Shown here: positions 1 through 8,742 of the stretch, piece by piece | How the letters are laid out: every line of letters starts with the position of its first letter | Position numbering within the stretch: the first letter of the stretch is position 1 | Assembly (NCBI RefSeq): GCF_016859125.1 | Contig: NZ_CP069338.1 | Span: forward strand, 8,061,501 to 8,125,500 | Length of the DNA stretch: 64,000 nt | Direction of reading: 5' to 3' | From: Archangium violaceum | GTDB lineage: Bacteria; Myxococcota; Myxococcia; Myxococcales; Myxococcaceae | Program-made: the position numbers and the translations under genes | The notes under the pieces: generated by a model | Seen by the model: only the letters and a program-made list of their open reading frames with translations | The model's database searches: none | What the model was told of the DNA's origin: nothing

Positions 1-783
1 GAGGCGCGGGGGGACATGGAGGAGACACTGGCCACCATCCGTCAGGACATCTCCACCTGGTCGCGCAACGCGGCGGCGGAGCTGCGCAACAACATGCGCA
101 CCAAACTGCGTGCTGGCATCGTCGATGGCCACCGGCTCGTGCGTGCCCTCCAGGATGAGCAGTCGGTCCAGGCCGACGAGCTCTTCGAGAAGGTCCAAAC
201 CCACCTGCTGGTGCTACAGGACAAGCTCGGCGAGCGGTTCGCGGGCCTCCACGCGTGGAGGGGCCAGAAGTTCAGCGGGCGGTTCACGGTCGACCAGGAG
301 GAGCGGACCCGGTACGAGAACGTCCTGCCCCAGGGGGGCGGCGCGCTCTCGGCGTTGGGGGGAGCCGCGCTGGGGGCCAAGATCGGGGCCGCAGGCGGGC
401 CGGTCGGAGTCGCCGTGGGTACAATCATCGGGGGCGCCCTCGGTTTCTTCTTCGGAAGCTGGGCGGGTGGCAAGGCGCGCAAGGCCGCGACCGAAAGTCG
501 CGCGAGCAACGTGGAGCCGGAGGTCTTCGCCGCCATCGACCGGTTCATCGCCGAGGCCTCCAGGGACACGCTCGCGCAGGTGCGGGGCTTCTCTGACCAC
601 GTGGAGACCTTCTTGAACCAGTGGATGCAGGAGCAGAGGCAGCGCTTCGACGCCGACCGGGAGCAGGTGTTCGCCGACCTTCGTACCGAGAAGGACGAGC
701 GTGCACGGCAGCATGGGCGCGTGGCCGCGGACTGCTCCGCCCTCGAGAAATACCTCGCCCAATTCCCGGAGGTGCGGTCATGA
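1..783 (+). CDS. Glycine-zipper/coiled-coil protein of a dynamin-like cassette (5' end may lie outside)
   Basis: The reading frame is open from base 1, so the ATG at 16 may be internal and the protein may extend left; no good ribosome site precedes that ATG. Visible residues form an N-terminal alpha-helical, coiled-coil-prone stretch, then a glycine-rich hydrophobic hairpin around residues 110-150 (GGAALGAKIGAAGG, then GTIIGGALGFFFG) like the membrane-inserting paddle of bacterial dynamins, then a second charged helical region. No GTPase motif is present in the visible part. The stop overlaps the start of the GTPase gene (ATGA at 780-783), so the two are translationally coupled. Inference: C-terminal half or membrane-binding partner of a dynamin-like system. 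Function not established. Confidence 0.7.
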   Translation, partial: EARGDMEETLATIRQDISTWSRNAAAELRNNMRTKLRAGIVDGHRLVRALQDEQSVQADELFEKVQTHLLVLQDKLGERFAGLHAWRGQKFSGRFTVDQEERTRYENVLPQGGGALSALGGAALGAKIGAAGGPVGVAVGTIIGGALGFFFGSWAGGKARKAATESRASNVEPEVFAAIDRFIAEASRDTLAQVRGFSDHVETFLNQWMQEQRQRFDADREQVFADLRTEKDERARQHGRVAADCSALEKYLAQFPEVRS

Positions 784-2639
784 GCTCTTCACCGGAGCAG
801 CACCTGGCGGGAGTGGCGGAGGAGCTCGTCGCCATCCTTCGCGACGCCCAGGAGGAGGAGCTCTCGGCGGCAGGCACGCTCCTGCACCAGCGGCTGCGTG
901 CCCCCCAGTGCTTCGTCACGGTGGTGGGCGAGACGAGCACCGGAAAGTCCACCCTCATCAACTCCTTCATCGGACGCCCCCTGCTCCCCGCCTTCGCGCG
1001 GCCCACCACCGCCACGGTCACCCATCTAGTGGGCCTGGACACGTCCAAGGACCGCTACTTCTCCATCTTCCGGGATGCGACCCAGGAGGAACTCGAGCGG
1101 GAGCGGTTCCTGGAGCTGTGTGAAGCGCCCCCGGCGGACCTCCTGCGGCTCCAGGTGCGCTTCCCCCCCTCGCGGCCCGAGGCGGCGGGCCTGCACGTCT
1201 TCGACACGCCGGGCTTCAACTCCATCGTCGTGGAGCACGAGGAGGTCCTGCGGCAGTTCCTCCCGCAGAGCGACCTCATCGTCTTCGTCGCGGGCTACCG
1301 GACTGGCTTCGGCCAGTCGGACCAGGAGCTGCTCGAACTGGTGCACCAGGCGAGGGAGGAGGATCCGGAGCTCCCGGTCGTGCTGGTCGTCAACCGCGCG
1401 CCTCCAGGCACCACCGCCAACGACAAGCGCGTGCGGGAGATCGTGCGCAACGCCGCCGATTGCCTCCGCTACGAGCCCGAGACACTCATCATCGAGTCCA
1501 CCACGGCGCCCCATCCCTCCACGGGAGTGGCGAGACAGACGCCGGCCCTGCCGGACACGGAGGTGCTGTGGTCGCGCATCTGCACCATGGCCCGTGAACC
1601 CCGGCGGCTGGAGGCCGTCCGGCGCCACATCGCCGGGCTGCTCCTGCGCCTGTGGGAAGAGGGAGTGGCGAACCTCGAGCAGCGGGTCGCCTTGCTCCGG
1701 GGCGGCGACGAAGAGCTCCGACTCATCCTGGAGCAGATCGCACTCCTCCAGGAGGCCCGGAGGCGTTCCCTCGAGGCCGTGTCCCGCTCGACGGAGCGGC
1801 TCGGGGTGGCACTCCCTTCCAGCATCGAGTGGCACGCCACGCAGATGCGGGAGCGGCTGGAGCGGGACGTCGACGCCTCGGGGAAGTGGCTGGGAAAAGA
1901 GGACTGCGTCGAGTGGCTGAGCGCGCATGCCCTTCCCTTCGAGGTCCGTCAGGCGGGACGTGCGCTGGAGACGCAGATCCAGGAGGAACTGGAGCGTCTC
2001 GATGAGGAGTTGAAGCAGATCGCCAACACCGCGGTCATGGAGATCCAACGCACGGTCCGGCTCGAGAACGACACAGTGGGGAGGCTGACGGAGAACCTCG
2101 TGAGGAACCTCTTGCAGCGGCTGGGGGGGTCCGCCGTCCACGGGTTGTTGCGTGGCGTGGGGGGCATCGGGGGGGCCGCGGCCGGTGCCGGGAACGTGGT
2201 CAAGATGCTGGTGTCGAGGGTCGGCAACCTCTTCGGCAAGACCTTCGGCCGCGAGGTCTACCGTCAGATTGGCAAGCTGTTCACCAAACGCGTGCTGCAG
2301 CGCATCAATGTCGCGGTGAACATCCTCATCGAGGTCATCACCTTCGTCGTCGACGCGAACCGGTGGAAGGGCGAGGTCAAGGAGCGCATGGGGAAGACCC
2401 TGGAGTCGTGGCGCGAGGAGGTCGTCAAGGACGTTCACGAATCACAGCTTCCCCAGATCCACGAAGCCAACGTGGGGGGCGTCGATACCATCTACGACAG
2501 CCTCATCCGCGACAGCGAGCGTGCCATCGCGGAGGCCGAGAGCGCTCGCCCGGGAGAACGTGAGAAGCTAGAGGCCTTGCTCACGCGCGTGAAGGAGCTT
2601 CGCGCCCATTTCAACCCGTACCTCTCGCAGGAGCCATGA
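780..2639 (+). CDS. Dynamin-like GTPase
   Basis: A 619-residue protein with an N-terminal GTPase domain: P-loop GETSTGKST near residue 49, switch/G3 DTPGFNS near residue 141, and VVLVVNRAP near residue 205 at the expected G4 place, although the canonical N/TKxD is not intact. The rest is long amphipathic helices with a glycine-rich hydrophobic segment around residues 450-480 (GLLRGVGGIGGAAAGAG) and another near 520-540, as in membrane-inserting dynamin-like proteins. The ATG at 780 is chosen because it overlaps the upstream stop. Its own stop overlaps the next start. Known for the family: GTP-driven membrane tubulation or fusion. Role here is inferred from architecture only. Confidence 0.8.
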   Translation: MSSSPEQHLAGVAEELVAILRDAQEEELSAAGTLLHQRLRAPQCFVTVVGETSTGKSTLINSFIGRPLLPAFARPTTATVTHLVGLDTSKDRYFSIFRDATQEELERERFLELCEAPPADLLRLQVRFPPSRPEAAGLHVFDTPGFNSIVVEHEEVLRQFLPQSDLIVFVAGYRTGFGQSDQELLELVHQAREEDPELPVVLVVNRAPPGTTANDKRVREIVRNAADCLRYEPETLIIESTTAPHPSTGVARQTPALPDTEVLWSRICTMAREPRRLEAVRRHIAGLLLRLWEEGVANLEQRVALLRGGDEELRLILEQIALLQEARRRSLEAVSRSTERLGVALPSSIEWHATQMRERLERDVDASGKWLGKEDCVEWLSAHALPFEVRQAGRALETQIQEELERLDEELKQIANTAVMEIQRTVRLENDTVGRLTENLVRNLLQRLGGSAVHGLLRGVGGIGGAAAGAGNVVKMLVSRVGNLFGKTFGREVYRQIGKLFTKRVLQRINVAVNILIEVITFVVDANRWKGEVKERMGKTLESWREEVVKDVHESQLPQIHEANVGGVDTIYDSLIRDSERAIAEAESARPGEREKLEALLTRVKELRAHFNPYLSQEP

Positions 2640-3091
2640 TGAGTGACGACATCCTCGATCTCCCCAATCGGCCCAGGGTCGAAGTCCTCCCGCGCGCGGA
2701 GGCTGGCTCCGCCTCATCCGGGACCCGCCTGACCGAGAAGCAGATGGACCAGGTGCTCGACACGGGCCTGCGCTTCGTCGAGGACCTCGGGGCCGTCGCC
2801 AGGGAGCTGGTGGCCATCCACCGTATCCGGGAGCAGGGCCGGGCCGACGTCGAGCGCATCGAGGCGAAGACGCGCCACGTCGTGGAAAAGATGCGTGCGG
2901 AGATCGACCGGCTCGCCGAGGTGCGTCAGGGCGTCCGGACACGGGCACAGGCGGTGGTGGAGATCATCTCCGCCACGAGCCAGGCCTTGCAGAGGATCCC
3001 TGACCTGGACAACGACTCGCGCAAGGCATTGGTGGACCAGCTGCCGCGGCTCGTCGAGCTGGCCATCAGTGACAAGACGCATGGGAAGTGA
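2639..3091 (+). CDS. Small coiled-coil protein of the dynamin-like cassette
   Basis: A 150-residue, mostly helical, charge-rich protein (EKQMDQVLDTGLRFVEDL, then heptad-like stretches around residues 55-115). I do not recognise a named domain. Two adjacent ATGs (2636, 2639) are possible; 2639 is better spaced from the AGGAG just upstream. Its start overlaps the GTPase stop and its end overlaps the next gene, so it belongs to the same transcription and translation unit. Likely a structural or adaptor partner of the GTPase (inference). Confidence 0.65.
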   Translation: MSDDILDLPNRPRVEVLPRAEAGSASSGTRLTEKQMDQVLDTGLRFVEDLGAVARELVAIHRIREQGRADVERIEAKTRHVVEKMRAEIDRLAEVRQGVRTRAQAVVEIISATSQALQRIPDLDNDSRKALVDQLPRLVELAISDKTHGK

Positions 3092-3431
3092 GTTCAGCCA
3101 ACTGATGAGGCTCGTCGCGGCGCTCATCCGGGAGCGGGAGGAGACTCGCGCGTTCGAGCAGCTCCAAAGTGCCAGACAGCAGGCAGCGTTGGAGCGGTAT
3201 GCCAGGGCACAAGAGGCCATCATGGCCACGAATCTCGCCGTGCTCGAAGCACAGCGGGGCCGCGATCAGGTCCTCGCCGAAATCCAACGCCTACCGCCAG
3301 CGGAACGCGCCGGAGTGGAGGCCCGCCTGATGCCCCTGGTGGACCGCGTCTTCCATGACGAGCTCGCCCGGCTCAAGTCCCTCAAGCGCCAACTGGCGAA
3401 CCCGCGGTCCTCCCTCCGGAAGGGGGAATGA
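3081..3431 (+). CDS. Small coiled-coil protein, last gene of the cassette
   Basis: A 116-residue helical protein rich in Arg, Glu, Ala and Gln. The ATG at 3081 overlaps the stop of the preceding gene by several bases; longer in-frame starts further upstream would overlap the neighbour heavily and were not chosen. No recognised domain, membrane segment or catalytic motif. Position and coupling suggest that it acts with the dynamin-like GTPase. It is the last gene before a stretch of broken mobile DNA, so the cassette ends here. Confidence 0.6.
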   Translation: MGSEFSQLMRLVAALIREREETRAFEQLQSARQQAALERYARAQEAIMATNLAVLEAQRGRDQVLAEIQRLPPAERAGVEARLMPLVDRVFHDELARLKSLKRQLANPRSSLRKGE

Positions 3432-3479
3432 CCCGGGGAGCGCGGGTCCGGGTCAGGCCACGGTGAGGATTTCGGCGCC

Positions 3480-3572
3480 CTGGTCCCGCTCGAGGCAGCG
3501 GCCAGGAAGGAACTGATGAGGGCGAGGACGCCGCGATTGAACCAGGCAGAGCTGCTGCGCAGGACATTCAGT
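3480..3572 (+). pseudogene. IS91-type transposase C-terminal fragment (copy A)
   Basis: Translates as LEAAARKELMRARTPR then AELLRRTF, matching fragment B at 6233-6312 (LEAAARKEPQKERTPR, AELLRKTF) at both DNA and protein level. In intact IS91-type transposases this segment precedes a Cys-rich motif, a VLAYVK-type strand and an AILEHLGLP-type C-terminus. Here everything after the RRTF motif is lost and no start is present. A dead remnant. Confidence 0.55.
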
Positions 3573-3656
3573 CCTTCCTACTGCACTCGGCCTCGGCTCA
3601 CGGCTACACCGGCACCGACGCCCGCTGGCTCTTCGACCTCTAGCCCTCAAGGTGGA

Positions 3657-3690
3657 TGGAGGTGGCGGGAATCGAAGCCGCTAAGGGCGG
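3657..3690 (-). repeat. Degenerate tRNA/tmRNA 3'-end copy, att-like (left)
   Basis: On the minus strand this reads as a T-arm (TTCGATTCCCGCC) followed by an acceptor-like CACCTCCA, with bases missing from the 5' side of the T-stem. A similar sequence in the same orientation occurs at 10113-10141. Two truncated tRNA 3' ends bracketing mobile genes are what integrase-type islands leave behind. The family (tRNA versus tmRNA) cannot be decided from the fragment. Confidence 0.4.
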
Positions 3691-3842
3691 AGCCGCCCCC
3701 ACTCGGGACCAGAGCAACACCCCTGTTTTCCCTCTGTAAATGGGGCGTCCATCTGTCCGGGCGAGTCCACCCGGAGACCCGACGTTCTCGTAGACTTACC
3801 AGCCTGACTTGAAGGTGGGGCAAGCGCCCCACGGAGGGGGCC

Positions 3843-3968
3843 ATGGTCAGCGCCATCATTATTACGGTCCTGCTGCTGCTCTGCCCGGTGCTCGCAGTCC
3901 TTTGGGTCCGCGCGTACATGGCCACGAGGAAGCTGGAGGAGCGGTTCAAACCGGTTCTGGGTGCATAG
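3843..3968 (+). CDS. 41-residue single-pass membrane peptide
   Basis: A short gene with a strong ribosome site (GGAGGGGG, a few bases before ATG). The product starts MVSAIIITVLLLLCPVLAVL, one clear transmembrane helix, followed by a basic/charged tail with KLEERFKPVL. No homologue recognised. It sits between mobile remnants and a helicase in the island. Size and shape are compatible with a small membrane regulator or toxin-like peptide, but nothing in the sequence proves either. Confidence 0.5.
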   Translation: MVSAIIITVLLLLCPVLAVLWVRAYMATRKLEERFKPVLGA

Positions 3969-4109
3969 CTCCACTGCGGGAGATGTTCGCACCTATGCTC
4001 TTTGCTGATCCCCCTGAACGTTTGCCTCGGGAGTTCCCGCCGACTGGCGTTCGCGAGGCGTCCCTCCGCCGAAAATCACCCGGCCAGCACAAGGAGTGCG
4101 GAGGATTAC

Positions 4110-6038
4110 GTGGTATGGATAACTCTCAGCGTGAAAAGGATTATCCACCCGCCGCTCGATGCGCATAACCGGCTTCGCCAGCCGCTGACGGCGGGCGAGA
4201 AGGCCGTGCTCTCGGTCTTCGATCACTGCCTGTCGCCGGGGTGGGAGATTTACGTCCAGCCCCATCTCAACGGGTTGCGCCCGGACTTCGTGCTGCTCAA
4301 CCCGCAGGTGGGCATCGCCGTTTTCGAGGTCAAGGACTGGAACCTCGACGCGATGCGCTATTTCTTGAAGAAGGATCGCAACGAGGTCGAGACGCTGTGG
4401 GCCGAGCGCGATGGCAAGGCGTTCTGCATCCAGGCAGACAACCCGATTCCAAAGGTCCAACTATACCGGCGGGAGCTCTACGAGCTGTACTGCCCTCGGC
4501 TCGGCTACAACTCGCGCCCGGACCGGCACGACGGCTGGGGGGCGATCACCGCGGGCGTCATATTCCCGTTTGCCGCAGGCTCGCGCGTCGAGCGACTGCT
4601 TGCACCCTTCCGCGACGGGGAAGTCTACGCGTGCTACGAGCCTATCAGTGGGACGGAAGCGGTCGCCGCCGCCGACCTGCGGCGCATCTTCCCCGAATCG
4701 CAGCGCGCGCACTCCCGGTTGATGACCAACGCCTTGGCCGATGACTTGCGTGGCTGGCTCGTAGAGCCGGACTTCTCGTCGACGCAGCGCGAGCCGTTGA
4801 TGCTTGATCGCCGTCAGCGCCCGCTGGCGGAAACGCGCACCGAGTCTGGCTACCGACGCATCAAAGGGCCCGCCGGCTCGGGTAAATCGCTGGTGCTCGC
4901 CGCTCGGGCCGCACGGCTGATGAACGAAGGCAAGCAGGTGCTCGTGGTCACCTTCAACATCACGCTGTGGCACTACCTGCGCGACCTGATGGTCCGCGGT
5001 ATCGACTCGCCGCAGCGCATGAACAACGTTCGCCTCATGCACTTCCACTATTGGTGCAAACACGTGTGCTACGAGGCCGGGTGGGATGCCCGGTACCACC
5101 ATCTCGTGCGGGGGGCGGTCGAATCGTCCCGGGGGCAGCGGCAGGTCCTGCTCGACGACGAGATCCCGGCGCTGGCCAGCGAAGCCGTCGAGCAGCCCGG
5201 GGCCGCGAAGTATGACGCGATCCTCGTCGACGAGGGTCAGGACCTCCGCCCGCACTGGTGGAGCGCGCTGCGCAAGGCTCTCATGCCCGGCGGCGAAATG
5301 ATGCTGGTGGCCGACGCAACGCAGGACGTCTACGGTACGGCCAAGGCTTGGACCGACGAGGTCATGCAGGGCGCAGGGTTCCGAGGCGGGTGGGCTCAGC
5401 TCGATGTCAGCTATCGGCTGCCGCCCACGGCGCTGGAGATGGCACGCGACTTCGCGCAGCGATTCCTGCCGGCCGAGACCGCGCAGCTGCCCGAGCCCGA
5501 GCAGGGCGACCTCAATCTGTATCCTTGCACCCTGCGATGGGTGCAGTGCGACGAGGCCGATGCCACGAGCGTCTGCGCCGACGAACTCCGCGCGCTGATG
5601 AGGTTGACGGGCCGCAACGGCCTAGCCAATGCCGACATCACGCTGCTGAGCGAGGCCACGAGCGTCGGAGCTAAAGTGTCTCAGTTGCTGGAAGACCGAT
5701 TCAGGATTCGCACGCTCAACACCTTCTCCGCCGACAACATCGAGCAGCGGCGCCAAAAGATGGGCTTTTTCATGGGCGACGCCAGCGTGAAGGCCACGAC
5801 GCTGCACAGCTTCAAGGGCTGGGAGACGCGGCTGCTCGTCATCTACGTCGACGCCGCCGCCGACCCGAAGGCCCTCGCCTTGGTCTACGCCGGGCTGACG
5901 CGCCTCAAGCGCCACACGGAAGGCAGCTGGCTCACGGTCGTGTGCTCGGCGCGCGAGCTTGATGAGTTCGGCCAGACTTGGCCGTCCTACACTCGCCCCG
6001 CGGTGAGGAGAATCAACCCTTCTTTTGGGGGCGGGTGA
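4110..6038 (+). CDS. NERD nuclease-domain / UvrD-like superfamily 1 helicase
   Basis: A 642-residue protein. An N-terminal NERD domain carries restriction-endonuclease-like acidic residues (RPDFVLL near residue 57, then FEVKDW). A superfamily 1 helicase follows: Walker A GPAGSGKS near 251, Walker B LVDEGQD near 373, a UvrD-type motif TTLHSFKGWE near 565 and YAGLTRLKR near the end. The GTG at 4110 is chosen because GGAGG lies five bases upstream; the next in-frame GTG is 4131. Proteins of this architecture are common on bacterial defence and mobile islands, where nucleic-acid processing is suspected. It stands alone, flanked by mobile debris. Confidence 0.85.
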   Translation: MVWITLSVKRIIHPPLDAHNRLRQPLTAGEKAVLSVFDHCLSPGWEIYVQPHLNGLRPDFVLLNPQVGIAVFEVKDWNLDAMRYFLKKDRNEVETLWAERDGKAFCIQADNPIPKVQLYRRELYELYCPRLGYNSRPDRHDGWGAITAGVIFPFAAGSRVERLLAPFRDGEVYACYEPISGTEAVAAADLRRIFPESQRAHSRLMTNALADDLRGWLVEPDFSSTQREPLMLDRRQRPLAETRTESGYRRIKGPAGSGKSLVLAARAARLMNEGKQVLVVTFNITLWHYLRDLMVRGIDSPQRMNNVRLMHFHYWCKHVCYEAGWDARYHHLVRGAVESSRGQRQVLLDDEIPALASEAVEQPGAAKYDAILVDEGQDLRPHWWSALRKALMPGGEMMLVADATQDVYGTAKAWTDEVMQGAGFRGGWAQLDVSYRLPPTALEMARDFAQRFLPAETAQLPEPEQGDLNLYPCTLRWVQCDEADATSVCADELRALMRLTGRNGLANADITLLSEATSVGAKVSQLLEDRFRIRTLNTFSADNIEQRRQKMGFFMGDASVKATTLHSFKGWETRLLVIYVDAAADPKALALVYAGLTRLKRHTEGSWLTVVCSARELDEFGQTWPSYTRPAVRRINPSFGGG

Positions 6039-6118
6039 CGGGAAACCGCTTACACCCGGTGAGACCCTGGGAGCCAGGGGCAGTTGCCCGGACCGCGGTT
6101 CGGACCGGCGAGGCCGGT

Positions 6119-6207
6119 GGCCGCCCCAAGCGCTTGATCTGGGCCCGGGCGTGCTCCAGGCCGGCCTTGGTGCGCTCGATGAGCCGGTGCCGCTCCCCCA
6201 AGCAGCA
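6119..6207 (-). pseudogene. Serine recombinase (resolvase) fragment
   Basis: On the minus strand the short piece reads GERHRLIERTKAGLEHARAQ then KRLGRP. This is the signature at the end of the catalytic domain of serine resolvases/invertases (ERTKAGL..AR..G..LGRP). Neither the catalytic N-terminal domain nor a convincing helix-turn-helix remains nearby. It lies directly before IS91-type fragment B, so the junction is itself a rearrangement scar. Confidence 0.5.
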
Positions 6208-6214
6208 GGAGCGG

Positions 6215-6390
6215 GGGAGACGAGCGTGGCACTTGAGGCGGCGGCCAGGAAGGAGCCGCAGAAGGAGAGGACGCCGCGAGTGGACTGGGCGGAACTTCTG
6301 AGGAAGACGTTCGACTTCGACGTGTTCGCCTGCGTGAGATGAGGAGGCAGGCGGAGTGTGTTGGCGTACGTGAAGCAAGCGCGCGGGGGT
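6215..6390 (+). pseudogene. IS91-type transposase C-terminal fragment, 5' part (copy B)
   Basis: Reads LEAAARKEPQKERTPRVDWA, then ELLRKTFDFDVFACVR, an in-frame TGA at 6340-6342 where the family has the second Cys of a zinc-binding CxxC, then GGRRSVLAYVKQARGG up to 6390. The frame resumes at 9714 as VRAILEHLGLP. The element at 6391-9708 therefore split this pseudogene, and the nonsense codon shows it was dead before or after insertion. Confidence 0.65.
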
Positions 6391-6641
6391 TGTTGCCGAG
6401 CACGCTGGATGAGGGAGAAGTGGGCCCGGGTGAGCAGGCAGAATGATGGAGAGGCCCCCGGGCGTGGCCAGGATTCCATCAGAAAACCCGGCGAAGAGGT
6501 GGGGAGAGGGAGGGTCGTCCCTGGAGACCCGCCCCCGCGGGTCCGTGTCAGGCCAGGCCAGCACTCGTAGAGCACGTCGCGGGGAGGGCGGAGCCCAAGG
6601 GCATGGGGCCACCGGCGAGCTGAGAGCGCAGGAGAAGAAGT

Positions 6642-6672
6642 GGCCCGTGACGTCTTGCACACGTCACGGGCC
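6642..6672. terminator. Perfect 12-bp hairpin near the transposon left end
   Basis: ggcccgtgacgt and acgtcacgggcc form a perfect 12-bp stem around a 7-base loop. There is no T-run. It lies between the left end and the first gene, where it could insulate the element from outside transcription. Confidence 0.4.
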
Positions 6673-6689
6673 GGGCTCCGCACCACGAC

Positions 6690-7297
6690 TTGGGAGAAGG
6701 AGCACGGAGCGAGGAAGGAATCGTTCGTTTCCGAGGTGAGGTCAAGTCCTGGCCGCCCTCGGTGGAAGAGGCCCGGCCGCGCACGTGCGGGCGGTGTGGA
6801 CAGCCGGCGTACGAGGGCGGGCGAGTGCGCATCCACGGGCACGGACTGGTGCAGCGCCAGCAGCGGGGCCGCCCGGGCCGGGGCAGCCGGCACGCACGCA
6901 GGTGCTGGCGTGCCGGCGCTACCAGTGCCAGGGCTGCGGGGCGGTATGGACGGTGCTGCCGGCGTCGGCGGTGGCGCGCAAGCACTTCTCGGCAGCGGCC
7001 ATCGCCTTGGCGCTGGCGCTCTGGGGCCTGTGCGGCCTGGGCGTGGAGCAGGTGCGCGGCCTGGTGAATGACTGGAAGCACACCGGGGCCATGCCCGGCC
7101 GCTGGCGCTCGTTGGGGCGGTGGGCGGAGCAGGTGGCCACGGGCAGCCTGTTCTCGGCGCTCGAGGTGCACGTAGAGGGGGCCGCGCGCACCGTGGCGGC
7201 CCGGGCCGCGCAGGTGCTGTGTGGCCATGCACCGCCCGCTCAGCGAGGGCTGCCACTGGCCTGGCAGGCCTTCGCGGGGGCCAGCCATGTGAGCTGA
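6690..7297 (+). pseudogene. Zinc-ribbon transposon helper gene, frameshifted
   Basis: Frame 1 gives an N-terminal zinc knuckle (PRTCGRCGQPAYEGGRVRIH). The second knuckle and body (LACRRYQCQGCGAVWTVLPA, then HFSAAAIALALALWGL) lie in another frame, so there is an indel around 6880-6900. The two CxxC pairs and the hydrophobic helix resemble a small Cys-rich protein that accompanies DDE transposase/ATPase pairs in myxobacterial elements; I do not have a firm family name. As drawn it could not be made in one piece without frameshifting. Confidence 0.5.
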
Positions 7298-7429
7298 TGG
7301 AAAACCACGCCCTGCCACGGCGGAAGCACCGCCCACCGGGTTTGGGGCGCTGCCTGGCACCCGGCGCCGTGCGACGCCCTGCCAGCCCGGCTTGGGGGAC
7401 ATGCCGTCCCCGGCGGGCAGGAGGACGCC

Positions 7430-8742
7430 ATGGAGAAGCTCGTTCCCAGAAACCAGGGGAGGCCGTCGCGGTGTTCCGCAGCCAGGTGATTGGCACGCTG
7501 CTGCACCGGCCGCTCTCGCGCGGCCAGCTGCGTGCGGCGCTGCGGGAGTTGTCCCAGCAGAGCTTCCGCCCACCGGGTGCGCAGGTGACGCGCCGCTACA
7601 GCGTGCCCACGCTGGAGCGCTGGTACTACCGCTGGCGCAAGGGGGGCCTGTCAGCCCTGGTGCCTCAGCCGCGAGCTGCTTGCGGCGCGGCCCAGGCGCT
7701 GGAGGAGTCCGTGCGCCAACTGCTGCTGGACGTGCGGCGCGAGCACCCCAGCGCCTCGGTGCGCCTCATTGTGCGCACCCTGGTGGAGAGCGGGCGGCTG
7801 CGCGAGGGCGCGGTGAGCGAAAGCACCGTGCGCAGGCTGCTGGCCAGCGCCGGGCTGGACAGGGTTTCCCTGCGCCGCTCGCCGGGCGCCACGCAGCGGC
7901 TGCGCTGGGAGGCCTCTCACCCGGGCGCCCTCTGGCACGGGGACGTGTGCCACGGACTGGCCCTGCCCGATGGCAGGCCCCTGCGCATCCACGCCCTCAT
8001 GGACGACAAGAGCCGCTACGTGGTGGCCCTGGAGGCACGGTGCAGCGAGCGCGAGAGCGACATGCTCTCCCTCTTCGTCGCGACCCTTCGCCGCTGGGGG
8101 CGCCCCGACTCCCTCTACCTCGACAACGGCTCCACCTACTCGGGCAAGGCCCTGGCCACCGCCTGCGCCCGCCTGGGCACCGCCCTCGTCCACGCCCGCC
8201 CCTATGACCCGGAGGCTCGGGGAAAAATGGAGCGCTTCTGGCGCACCCTGCGCGAGGGGCTGCTGGACCATCTCGACCGCGGCCTCTCTCTGGAGCAGGT
8301 GCAGCGGCGCCTGGACACCTTCCTCACACGCCACTACCACTGCACGCCCCACTCCTCCCTCTTCGGTGACACCCCAGCCCTGGTGTGGAGCTCGCGCCAG
8401 ACTCTCCTGGTGTCCGAGGAGCAGCTGCGCCAGGCCCTCACCGTGCGCGAGCGGCGCCTGGTTTCTCGCGACGGCGTGGTGCACCTGGACGGCCAGCTCT
8501 TCGAGGTGCGCCAGGGCTTCCTCGCCGGCCGCCGGCTGTACGTCTGCCACAACCTGGTGGAGGGCCTGCCCACCGAGGCCTGGGTGGAGCACGACGGACA
8601 CCGCTACCCCTCCAACCGCTGGACAGGCGCCTCAACGGCACCGTCCGCCGCGAGCCTCACGCTCCCGCGCCCCAGCAGGCGCGCACGCCCTTCGAGCCCG
8701 CCGCCCCCAACCCCGCCCCTGACAGCACCCCAGGAGCCTTTC
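7430..8742 (+). CDS. DDE (rve) transposase, N-terminally frameshifted and fused in frame to the ATPase
   Basis: ATG 7430 starts MEKLVPRNQ, but the body (EAVAVFRSQVIGTLL onward) is in another frame. A two-base surplus in the run of Gs near 7457 would explain this. From GTG 7471 the frame is open. It holds a helix-turn-helix (YSVPTLERWYYRWRKGG), then the catalytic triad: Asp in WHGDVCHG, Asp in LYLDNGSTY, Glu in GKMERFWRTLRE, and a Mu-type C-terminal beta barrel (VHLDGQLFEVRQGF). No stop separates it from the ATPase, so the 7471 frame runs to 9561. The natural C-terminus (LQPLDRRLNG) appears in another frame near 8610, suggesting a second indel. Confidence 0.7.

Larger units (their letters stand above)
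3432..3842. other. Gene-free stretch with mobile-element debris
   Basis: No intact gene. The stretch contains an IS91-type transposase C-terminal fragment (about 3480-3572) and a degenerate tRNA/tmRNA 3'-end copy (about 3657-3690, minus orientation). Its last 30 bases carry a short inverted repeat (ggggc/gcccc) and the strong GGAGG of the following small gene. Confidence 0.6.

Noticed and set aside
5622-7496. A 624-codon minus-strand frame over the helicase end and the transposon left part
   Set aside because: Ala/Arg/Pro-rich translation crossing several unrelated elements; only the short resolvase-like piece near 6120-6207 has meaning.
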